Positions 20,485 through 29,990 of a DNA stretch of 64,000 nucleotides are shown here, piece after piece (the stretch's first letter is position 1; each line of letters begins with the position of its first letter). The translations under genes were made by a program, and so were the position numbers. Location: positions 57,908,001 through 57,972,000 of the forward strand of contig JBITNC010000001.1 of NCBI GenBank assembly GCA_050084985.1, read 5' to 3'. The stretch is from Nageia nagi. Its lineage: Eukaryota > Pinophyta. A model generated the notes under the pieces. The model had not been told where the DNA came from. It saw only the letters and a program-made list of their open reading frames with translations, and ran no database searches.

Positions 20485-20959
20485 TGTTAGAATTTGTAAC
20501 ATAATATTGTGTAATATTTTTATTTAATGTAAATTCACTTAATGCTTAAAGCATCTTTAGATACCTTAAAGCATTCAAAGAATAAAAATAGGAAAGGTAT
20601 TAAATATAGAAAGGAGATTAAATATAGAAATATCTTTAACTTTTCCCTTCAGTTAAAGGGAGGTTAAAGAGTGGGTTTCTTCTTATAAATAGAAAGGTAC
20701 CCTCCCTCTTATATTATACAATTTTGGAAGCAAACTTTGATATAGGTTTAGGATTTGGAGAGAGAAGAGATTCTAAAAGAGAGGTCCTTGAGAATAAGAT
20801 CTTAGTTAGTGGATGTACTCCCAAAGAGAGAGGAACCACTTTATATTATGTGTTATTTGTGAGATTGGCTTGTGTTATTGTGCTATTGTGTTGATGTTAT
20901 AAGTGCTTTTTGATATCTTGGTAAACTAAAGATTAATTCGAAAAGGGTTAATTTCTTCA
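20485..20959 (+). repeat. C1 3' LTR
   Basis: 475 bp. A clear TATA box TATAAATAG lies at 20694-20702, whose 5' LTR equivalent is damaged. Ends ...TTCTTCA. Confidence 0.88.
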
Positions 20960-21082
20960 ATATCTAAACATTATTTCATTTATGATGCATCTCTTGGACT
21001 CTCTCATATAGAATATCTTTCTTTGATCTTTATTTTATACATGCATTTACTCTTGAGATCTACACCTTTTACATTGATATTT

Positions 21083-21730
21083 GGGTTAGTGCGAGAAGTT
21101 GGGTCCACTTTATGGCAAAAAAGTAGAAGTATTTTCTTGACTTTCAAGTTTCTCACAATTGATCCTAAAATTTGAAGCATTTACACATAGAATATAGAAA
21201 AATATCATTCCGATGCAAATGTAGTGCTCGAAGTCTAGTTTTTATATATGTAATTTATTCCAATATCTAGATGATAGAAATTAAATTTTTATAAGGATGA
21301 ATAAAAATCACTTTTTAAAATTCATTGTTCAAGACCATACCATGCACATGTCGACAAGCATAATTTGATCTAAATCAAAGTATTTTCAAAAATCCTTTCA
21401 AAAAATGACACCTAAGAGATTGGAGGTTTTCTTGGATATTTTTTATCATTTTTTGATGAATATTTTATTTTTATTAATTTTGCATTAGTCATAATTGTTA
21501 TTTCAAAAACTACTCATGTCCACACACATAATTTGACATAAACTTATCAACTTTTCAATTATTTTTTTTTTAATTTTGTAGAGAATTGTATGTAGTTTAT
21601 CCCCATATAATTTATTTTTAAAAATTACTAAAAAATAAAAATTTATTTAAAAATAATAATACTTTGCTCTAAAATTTTTCCAAGTACTTAAACTTCATCT
21701 TTATGTGGACTCAACTTCTTACACACACCC
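21083..21730. mobile_element. TIR element T2 (sister copy of T1)
   Basis: 648 bp. Left end GGGTTAGTGCGAGAAGTTGG and right end (reverse complement) GGGTGTGTGTAAGAAGTTGA, both followed by GTCCAC. TSD is ATTT at 21079-21082 and 21731-21734. R's left LTR (4318-4335) shows the empty site, TGATATTCACTC, which fits a single ATTT before insertion. No coding frame; AT-rich. It is colinear with T1 but lacks T1's internal duplication. Confidence 0.82.
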
Positions 21731-22020
21731 ATTTGCTCATTACATTTCTTGTGGTGCATTTATACCCTTTTTACAATAATATTATTTAATGTAATAAATA
21801 TAAATTAATAATTAATAATAAATCATATTTAAGTGTCTATAGTCACACTTGATCTCAAAAATTGAAGCATGTAAAGTCCAAATCTTGAAAAAGATCATTT
21901 AGGTAAAAATGTAGTTCTTGAAGTCTAGTTTTCAAATAGGTAATTTATTCTAGAATCTAGATGATAGAAATTAATATTTGATAGGCATGCTTAAAAATCA
22001 TTGTTTTAAAAATATAGTTT

Positions 22021-22660
22021 CAAGACCATACCCCATCATGTCCGGCAAGCATAATTAGATCTAATTTTTTTTTAAATCCTTTTGGGTAAAGATAGCTAGG
22101 ACACTAAAGATTGTGCACAATATTCTTTTATGATTTTTTCATGAATATTTTTTTATTAAGTTTTACAAAAAGTGCTCATGTTCGACAAGCATAATTTTAC
22201 CTAAACTAATCATTTTTAATTTCATTTTTTAATTAGTTAAGAATTATGTGAGAATTGTATGTAGATTGTGCACACACACACATATAATTCTAAAAAGTTA
22301 CTAAACAAATACAAAACCCACTATTTAAAAAATACAATTTTAAGACCATACCTTATCATGTCCGATAAGCATAATTAAATATAATTAAAATATTTTTTTA
22401 AATACTTTTGGGAAGAGATACCTAAGACACTAAATATTGTTTAGGATAATTTTTTTATGATTTTTTTCATGAATATAATTTTTTTATAAATTTTTAATTG
22501 GCCCTTATTATCATTTCGAAAGTACTCATGTTCGTTAAGCATAATTTGACCTAAACTTATCATTTTTTTTTAATTTGTGAAGAATTGTATGCAGATTATG
22601 CACATATATATTTTTTTACAATTCTAAAAAATAAAAATTTATTAAATAAATACAAAAATG
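22021..22660. repeat. 320-bp tandem duplication inside T1
   Basis: The segment beginning CAAGACCATACCCCATCATG at 22021 recurs at 22341 as TAAGACCATACCTTATCATG and the two remain alignable to TGTATGYAGATT.TGCAC. T2 has one copy (from about 21330). Confidence 0.75.
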
Positions 22661-22717
22661 TAACAGTTCCTAAAACTTCCTCTAAAGTGGGACTCATCTT
22701 CTTACACTTACTCGCAT

Positions 22718-23300
22718 ATGGTTCAAGATCTTCTAGTATTATGTGGATATACCCATGAAACTCAAACCTGAGAAAAGACATACCTACATTTTATTGATCC
22801 AAGGTATCCCTAAGATAAAATTATAGTCTAACTTTCTATTCATGACATGGAAAGAGGACCATATTATTTTTATACTAAGCTAAAATGGTGGAGACACAAT
22901 GCTAAGAGCTCTTTTTAAAATGTTCTCAAATCCTCTAAATCGATGTGTGGGCTCATCAATAGAGGGAATAGTGACACCTCTACCTTTAAGATCTTGCAAG
23001 AATTGAAATGAAAAAATGTTCACTCCTAAGATCGAATCTTACCATGGACATTTTAATCTCCTAACCATCAATACAAGGTGTAATAAAAAGATTGAAATAA
23101 TCATTAACTATTTTTTTCATAGGGAATTCCTTATCATCAAGAGCAATTAAGTTACAAACCTTCAAAAAGTGTAGTTTATCAAAAAATATGGTAGTAGAAA
23201 TATCTATAGGGACCTTTTCATTTTTTAAGAAATCATATAATATATCCTTATGTGTTTTGGAAATTTGAATGAGCTTATACAAACTAATCCTTGGCAGAGT
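22718..23300 (-). pseudogene. G1 protease region
   Basis: The frame at 23061-23282 reads YKLIQISKTHKDILYDFLKN, then FDKLHFLKVCNLI and DDKEFPMK. This is the segment just before the Tat protease active site (family pattern: S..H...L..AL; F.D.DLP.EG). The expected D-N/T-G active site should follow left of 23061, but that stretch is broken by stops. A further frame, 22596-22781, gives FEFHGYIHIILEDLEPYA and joins in frame to 3767 leftward once T1 is removed. The first part of that frame lies in T1 and is not coding. Confidence 0.65.
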
Positions 23301-24700
23301 GTTCTTAAACTAATCTATCATGTTGTGTAACCTTGGATCATGTGGTAGTCTTACTTATTCAATTATGACTAGATTGGGAATTACCTTTTTATACCCTCTT
23401 CTTATGGTTTCACATATAAATTCATCAACAAAGAGGGTATTAGCATCTTGATAGTTAGAATTCTATCTTGGTTGTGTTGCTATCACTTTATATTTTCTTT
23501 AAATAAACATGTCTAGGATGGAAGCCTCCAATGGGTTTCACTATTTTATTGAGTGACCTCTCTTTCGATGATAAGAACAATACTGATCTTGATTTCTAGT
23601 ATCCATGATATCATCTTGAGCTCTTCTATATAGAGGCTTCAAAAATCATTTTTAATCAGATCTTGAAGTATGACACTTGGTGTAATGGGGAAGGAAAATA
23701 TATGCTCTGTTTGAGTGGTTTATCTTGTTAATATAGTTGCTTCAACCATATTGGCATCATTTCCTTCCTTCTTGGCATAGAACCTACATGGATCTTTTTT
23801 ATAGATGGTAGATTCATATTTTAGTGTACCAAGCTTAAGAAAAACTTTCTCTTTAGCCAAGATCTTTTTTTCATGGTCCCAAAATTGATCTCTACATAAT
23901 CTATGACATGTATATTTAAAATAAGAAGCATTGAATATGCAAAAATATTATTTATTTCACCCTAAAATAGGTTTTTATGAGTGGAATTTCAATATGCAAA
24001 AATATTAAAATAAGAGGCTCTTTGAAGTGAGAAAGATACTTCTCTATAGGCTCATTTGGTCCTTGATGCAATGAGAATAGCTTTGTAACCTTACCTTTCT
24101 CTTTGATGGTATGTTTGTATTGGTCCATAAAACCTTTGATAAGATCTTCAAAAGAAGAAATGGATATGAATAGAATATTATAAAATCATTATAGGCTAGC
24201 ATCTCCCTTGAGACTGTTTAGAAAGAATTTGGCCATCAAATTTTCTTTGGTTTCCAATTTGAGCAAGCACTCCCTAGAAAAATGATGAGATATTATTTCA
24301 GATCTTATTTGCCACTAAACATATTGAACTTAAGGGTCTTGAGATGAGGTGGTAAGGAAAAATTAACGATATCTTTAGACAAGTGTCAGGTGAATATGTC
24401 ATCATATCTTCATTTGTCTATTATGGAGGAAGAAGGGACTTTGAATCCTTAATTATTCTTTATTGATCAAATAATAAGGACTAAACTAATGCTTGAGGTT
24501 CACTTATGGAGGCTTGGTGTGCATTCTTTAAATTAGCAAATATGGTCACAAATTAAGCTATTACTTTTGGGTTTTAAAAAAATGCAATCATAGTTATAGG
24601 ATTTGATTGTTGATCCATCTGAATGGTGCATGCATAGTATTTTACTATTGAGCTACTTAATATCAATTATGGTATTATGAGAATAATTAATTACAAAAAA
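23301..24700 (-). pseudogene. gag: G1 gag, degenerate
   Basis: Minus-strand pieces include FSLPPHLKTLKFNMFSGK near 24310-24360 (capsid N-terminal motif with the FSG/FNG element), ILAKEKVFLKLGTLKYEST near 23820, FPITPSVILQDLIKNDF near 23680, and a CSYHRKRGHSIK knuckle near 23560, whose last Cys is lost. The same order is seen in E1 gag (LVKLGLVKYGS, FPIPPRHILKELV, knuckle), so G1 and E1 are relatives. No open stretch exceeds about 70 codons. Confidence 0.72.
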
Positions 24701-24779
24701 TTACAAATAACCTTTCAAATAGATGAAATATTTTCTTATGAGATGTGATGATATTAAACTTAAATTGAGTTATTTTTAA

Positions 24780-25211
24780 TATCTAGAGCTTTAAAGGTAG
24801 AAGACATATGGTGTGCATGCCATAGTTATAGTCCTCCTACTCTGTGTATGCCTTTCGTACTAGGATAAATGTAGATAAAATCAAGTAATATTATGTTAAG
24901 ATGAAGAGAAGATAATAGATCCTTAGATAAGTGGTGTCAAAAGACACTATTGAAATGCTTTGAGGAATATATTTGATCTCATCTAATAGGGAATGTTTTG
25001 CTTGTAGCTATTTTTAACTAAATATTTTGGATACTTATTCTGCTTGAGATCTATATGGATTACATAGCTTATGGTGCCTTTTCTTGATATTGAAACCAAT
25101 TACATTTTTTTGATACCTTTATTGGAATTTACACCACTTTTACAATATATCTCTTTTGTTACCTAAAACTATGATTTTATATTGAATATAAATCATATTT
25201 AGTTGGCTACA
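24780..25211 (-). repeat. G1 5' LTR, approximate extent
   Basis: On the minus strand it starts TGTAGCCAACTAAATATGA at 25211. The last ~350 bp align with the G2 LTR (GATAATAGATCCT, TTACATAGCTTRTGGTRC, AATCATATTTAG) and the right edge with R's LTR. The left end and a primer site could not be located, so 24780 is a guess. Confidence 0.6.
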
Positions 25212-26029
25212 AGCATAAGGCTCATATTTATTTATTTAAGTATTCATGTTACTTGATTAGTAATAATAATGTATTGATGTTAAGAACACTTTCAATGATT
25301 TTAAGAGGCCAAGAATTATAAAAGTTTAATAATCTTCCTCAACATAGTTTCTATGCATTTAAATAATTATAAATTATATTTTTTTACCACTTCTCAATCA
25401 ATATTAAGGGAAAAACCTAACTCATACACTTATATAACCTTAAGAAATTTGATGATGCAATTATAAGTGATCGCATTAATAATTAGATAAGAAAAATATA
25501 TGAATTAATATTTTTTATCCCTTGAAGTTATTTAGTCAAATTATTTATCAATAGTTATGCAAAATATATTTTCCAAATATTGTAGATTCAACAACATCGT
25601 ACATTTGAAGAGGTTATTTCCTATGTAAACATAAGTAAAGAGGTGAAAATACAAGATAAGGAAGTGAAGGTTATGAAGAAATACAACAACAATAAGCTTA
25701 AAAAAAAATTACTAGACAAAATAACCTTCAAATAGGTTTTAAACCCATGCCAAAGCCCTTTACCAATGGTTAACCAACTACCATCTAAACCATATCACTA
25801 AATGAATGTTGGCTATGGTATGGTTATAACCCAACCCCTTAAACTATATGAGGGTCATCTAGAATAGCCACCTTTGAAAATAAAAGGGATAATTTTAAAC
25901 CTACCATAGTAGTATATAAGGGACAGTTTATGATTTCCCTTATATATTTTAATAGGGTGGTGTAAAATTGCATCTTAATAATTAATTTATAAAAAAATAA
26001 GCATAGTCTAGAAGCACATTTCATCATGT
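25212..26029. other. AT-rich, no gene recognised
   Basis: No protein motif, tandem array or terminal repeat could be recognised on either strand. Confidence 0.5.
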
Positions 26030-28380
26030 TTGATTGGATATACTTGGGAACAAATTAGGTCTGATATGCATGATTACATTCAAGTCTTGAAAAATTGGAC
26101 CCATTTTAGCCCATTTTATGCACACATGGAAAATATAAGTAGCTCGAAAGGTACATCAACATGTTGGTCAATGAAGAATAAGCCTTTGATGGTTATATCA
26201 AGCATGGGACAATAATTTTAATGGTTGCAATATTTCATTTGGTACAACATATCACTTTAGAGTTGAAACTACACACTTGATAAGGATCAAAGAAAATACA
26301 ACACATGTTGCCATGAATCAAGGGGAAAGAAAGGATTTCCTATGATAATAGCTTTTTCTTGTTGTTAGGTGTGATTTACACTTGTGATCAGCTTTGTTTA
26401 GATTGGATTAATGAAATAGTTTATGATTTCCAAAAAATGTGTTTCACTCTTGAAGAGTCTTTAAAGTATTTTGAGGGAGACATCCCACTTTGGGATTCTC
26501 TAGGAACTATTTGGAGATACAAATCAATCATGATATGATGACTATGAGGTATGACATGTTTAATTTATATGATAATAGACTCATATTCATTTATATGGTT
26601 GTAATGATATAGATTTTGCGATTGAAAAAAGGTAGAATCAAATTATTGGTTAGTATGATCACCCTACTTGGTAAAATTGTAGCCACATATAGAGCATTAT
26701 TTCATGATTGGTTGAACAAATTCAGTTGCACAAATAAAAAAAAAATTAAGGGTCATTCACTAAATCAAAGTTTGGGTAACCATTGATGAAAAAATCAGTC
26801 CCAACATCTACACTTCATGGGAAAACAACATGGTTGGTTTGGGTAATAACATATTTACATCACTTGGATCTCTACTTGCATTTGGAAGCCAACAAATGAA
26901 TCATATTGTTCATAAGAGTTGTAGCAGTATTAATATCATTTATAAGAAATATTTGATAATAAAAAATAGTCCTAATGCTCATGCCATAGGGAAGAGAAAC
27001 TCAGTTAGGTTTAATGATAGTTTATGGAGAATATTTTCATCTCTTAGGTATACAATTAGTTTGGGATACATTTAAGTAGGAATAATTTTCAAAAGATTTC
27101 TCTTTTCAATAACAAAGAAGGATAATTGTACTCTTAGGGGTTGAAACAATGATTACAATATGGGAAAAGGAAAGAAACCATTACTCAGATAAGATACGGT
27201 ACAAGCAACATCTCATAATTATATGACAGTCTTATGGAAGGGAAAGAGAAAATTAAGAAGGTTGAACTTATGCACCTGCCATCCTAAAAAGCATGTTTCA
27301 CACAACATCAAGAAACATATTTGAGATTAACACATACTCTGATTTTGGGCAACAAGGTATGGCATTTTCAAAAGGTTATGACAATCCTTTTGATTCTTAT
27401 AATAGTCATACACCTTCTTTGATTTCTTCATTTGAGGTTTCCAAATAAAAGGAAAAACTTGTGATTGATGTACACTCAAATGTAGGGCAACCTAATATAT
27501 TGTTTCAAAAAGTACAAAACATATCACTACAACCTCACAATTGTGGGAACCAAGATATGCATTATCAAGAGTTTATGGACACCAAGTGTGCATTGCTTCT
27601 CTATTTCTTATATATAAGAAAGTACCATTCAGTTTGGGTAAATCCTAGAAGACTTGGTTTGAGTATTTATACATTTGGAGATATAGATTCAAAAATTACT
27701 CCACTCTTAAAGGATTCGTTCATATCTTTAATTGAAATCAACCCTTTTAAACATAGTACAAATAGCACCAAGGATATAGTGTCAAGTTCTAATAAAGGAG
27801 GAGCATTTAGAAGGTATTTGAGTAACATTACAGCTACCAAAGTAAGACAGGTAAACACCTTATCAGTTGTGATTTTCCATATTTTTGGGATAACAAAGCA
27901 TTGGGATCAGTTTTGAAGCAAGGCACAAAGTTGGAGATTAAAAAGGCATGCATCATCACACACATTTCTTTCCTCTTCCCCCTTAGGATAGCCACTTCCA
28001 TGATTGCATTCTTTTGATGTTATCAAGGGATTATTTTAAAGAGTATTTAGATAGATTGTTAGCCCATTTAGAGGACAACCATGGAGTCAAGCATCACTTA
28101 GAACCTTTGGACATTTTGGTATACTTGAAGCAAAAGCATGAGTATAAGTACAGTCACTTTGGGATGCATTTGGAATTTCTTAAGGGCAAGTAATTTGAAA
28201 AAGGAGGACTTGTAATGTTCCCAATTTTGAGAAATGTTATTGAAGGAAAAATTTTCATCACAATCCATGGATCAATGATTTATCTTCTAGAATGGATAGA
28301 GAATCTCATGCCAATCATTTTGACAAGGTCACATGACATGATTCCATCAAGAAATGAGGAAGATACGGACTTTTAAAGAT
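26030..28380 (+). pseudogene. Unidentified coding-like stretch
   Basis: Codon-like, unusually readable plus-strand pieces run through this stretch: 26030-26215 (WEQIRSDMHDYIQ), 26360-26530 (LDWINEIVYDFQKMCFTLEE), 26830-27075, 27461-27916 (151 codons) and 27960-28200 (LEDNHGVKHHLEPLDILVYL). Composition is slightly less AT-rich than the neighbours. I recognise no family. The pieces are co-oriented and are followed by an LTR- or leader-like block, so a decayed gene or retroelement is possible. No catalytic motif is visible, and no function is proposed. Confidence 0.3.
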
Positions 28381-28429
28381 TCTCCCTCAAAGCCAATTTT
28401 CTATTATCACCCATGCATGACCCAGTTTA

Positions 28430-29480
28430 TTAATATTGTATTTAGTGTCATTTGTGACATTTATAATTATTGATTTGGCCCTATGAGGGGAATTAGGAGT
28501 TAATTATATTTAGATTAGGATTTTTGGTTATTTTATAATAAAATTAGTGCATGTTTTGTAATAAGAAAATATATTATTCCTTAATTGTCCAACATCTAGC
28601 TTAGGAGGAGTCATTTTTCAATTAAGAGTTACTTACATTTTTGGGTTGGGTCAAATAACCACAAATTAGAATTGAACTGCTTTAAAACGGAAGTAAGCAC
28701 CTCATTGAAGACATCATCTTGTGCACTCGATCTTCGATCATTTGGAGCTTTGGGATGCTTCCCTTCTCTACCTTCTAGGGCTTAGGGTTCCTCCCTAGCC
28801 TAGAAGTGGCTCATCTACACTTCTACATCTCTTGGAGAGCTTGCACCTCTCATTCTTGCCACTTGGGAGCTTATGCTAGCCATTAGGAGACAACTTGAAA
28901 CTTATGCCTAGCTTGGGAGCCTTCTTGGGACTTGTGCTAGCTTTAAGGAATCTAGTTTGAGCATTTTGGAGTCTTGGGCTTTACCTTAGTACTTGTTATA
29001 GGCTTATTACAACCCTGCACTTATTCTTGGTTGATTATTGATGATACTGGCTCTCAATATTATGTCTCGAATATGAATGAATGTTCTTATGTATTTATGT
29101 TATGTTATTATCTTCTTTACGCGTAGGAATGTATGTGAATTGAGTACTTTTGGAGCTATATTTCTGTTATGTAACAGATCTAATTTATGCCCTAGTTTTG
29201 ATCATATTCACATGTTATAAGAGCTTTATATCAGATTTGGCTATTGCTATTATATTCCAATTTTTAGCATATGTTTGGATGGTTTATGAGCATGTTCATT
29301 GATGCGGGATTGAATATTAAATTGAATAAACCCTAGAAAAGTACCTTACATTAGTTATGGATCAATAATAAGAACACCATTCATATGATCAAGAATTTAC
29401 TTTTACATTTATGATTTTAACACATTGATATTTACATGTGTTAGATCCAAGAGAGTGCACAAGTATATTCTTACAAAGAA
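28430..29480 (+). other. LTR- or leader-like block with short internal repeats
   Basis: Less AT-rich. At 28840-28950 a degenerate unit like CTTGGGAGCTTATGCTAGC recurs about four times. Pyrimidine-rich stretches and a long ATG-poor segment recall an LTR or long 5' leader. No second copy is in the window, so the call is open. Confidence 0.3.
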
Positions 29481-29877
29481 TTGATTGATAAACATCTTCA
29501 CTAAAACTTTGTTAGAGTATACATTTATTCATTGAAGATAGATGATTAAGATGCATGAGGTAAGAGGAAATGCATTATGATGATGGTATTTTGACCTTTA
29601 TCTTATTTAAATGGTCAATTATGAGTGAATACTATTAACTACTATAATCTAACTTAAAGAAGAGTATTAATTAATATAACATTATTATATACTATAACTA
29701 TGTACTTGCCATTGATTTATTATTATTGTAAAGTACAAATTGGATCTTTCAGTTAAAAAAATATTTACATACATTTCTAAGAATATCATGTACACAACAT
29801 TTTTCTTACTCAGAATCATCTTATTTATTCTATATTATTTATTTATTTATTTATTATTATTATTAAATTCAACCCAA

Positions 29878-29990
29878 TTCGAGCGAGCTTTTAGCGTAGC
29901 CTTAGCCAGTGGAGGTGAAATTCAAACACCCCACGTGTCCAGCCCACAGCCGTGTTGTGTGCAATAGATGATGACGGTGGCAAAGTTGTT
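29878..29990. other. GC-richer islet with a G-box/ABRE core
   Basis: About 110 bp clearly richer in GC than the surrounding DNA, with CCCCACGTGTCC (G-box/ABRE-like core CACGTG) at about 29929-29940. A plant promoter fragment or the edge of an unknown element are possible readings. No adjacent gene was found. Confidence 0.35.

Larger units (their letters stand above)
5516..20959 (+). mobile_element. Ty1/copia element C1, interrupted by E1
   Basis: Plus-strand copia element with 5' LTR 5516-5971, initiator-Met type primer site, long leader, gag, protease, integrase, RT, RNase H, polypurine tract and 3' LTR 20485-20959. Without E1 it is about 7.7 kb. Flanks GTATT (5511-5515) and ATATC (20960-20964) agree at three of five bases, a decayed TSD. 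It sits in R's right LTR. Integrase before RT defines copia order. Numerous stops (often TAG or TAA where Gln is expected) show it is dead. Confidence 0.88.
3848..21841 (-). mobile_element. Short non-autonomous LTR element R, interrupted by copia C1 and T2
   Basis: LTRs of ~0.58-0.6 kb flank only ~0.73 kb of interior with no coding frame. Flanks GTCAT (3843-3847) and GTCAC (21842-21846) make a 4-of-5 TSD, and removing R restores T1 colinear with T2. The strand is minus. The polypurine tract lies at the left inner edge and a TGG primer-site-like motif at the right. The LTR edge (AATAAATCATATTTAG...) and the 3' untranslated sequence resemble those of G1 and G2, so R is best read as an internal-deletion derivative of that Tat family, small enough to be called TRIM- or SMART-like. 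Confidence 0.75.
5157..21841 (-). repeat. R right LTR (5' LTR), in three pieces
   Basis: The pieces are 5157-5515, 20960-21082 and 21735-21841, about 590 bp in total. The first break is copia C1 and the second is TIR element T2. The pieces align in order with R's left LTR. On the minus strand the LTR ends ...GATTTACA at 5157. Confidence 0.75.
3772..22713. mobile_element. TIR element T1 (non-autonomous DNA transposon), interrupted
   Basis: The left end GGGTAGGTACATGAAG... and the right end, read in reverse complement (GAGTAAGTGTAAG...), share AAGATGAGTCCCACTT and make imperfect TIRs of about 28 bp. Flanks are GCAT at 3768-3771 and GCAT at 22714-22717, a 4-bp TSD. The element proper is 3772-3847 plus 21847-22713, about 0.94 kb after subtracting the LTR element R. 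It has no coding capacity. Its interior carries a 320-bp tandem duplication that sister copy T2 lacks. A 4-bp TSD is not typical of common plant superfamilies (hAT 8, Mutator 9, CACTA and PIF/Harbinger 3, mariner 2), so I leave the superfamily open. Confidence 0.75.
1..25211 (-). mobile_element. Tat-lineage Ty3/gypsy element G1, split by nested insertions
   Basis: Read on the minus strand, the order is 5' LTR (right end), gag, protease region, [18.9-kb insertion 3772-22713], RT, RNase H, a second RNase H, integrase; the 3' LTR lies left of the window. The two halves belong together. When the insertion and one copy of its GCAT duplication are removed, the protease-RT linker frame reads straight through the junction (Pro-Tyr-Ala-Leu-Tyr across it). 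A second, plant-type RNase H after the usual one is the hallmark of Tat-lineage elements. Many stops and frameshifts make it a dead copy. It is the oldest layer of the nest. Confidence 0.8.

Noticed and set aside
24600-24800. A primer binding site for G1 next to its 5' LTR
   Set aside because: No TGGTGAAC-like or other TGG-starting site could be found at a fixed distance from a credible LTR edge.
29740-29967. 75-codon plus-strand frame over the GC-rich islet
   Set aside because: The first half is a hydrophobic A + T artefact and the rest has no domain; no promoter or splice pattern supports a gene.
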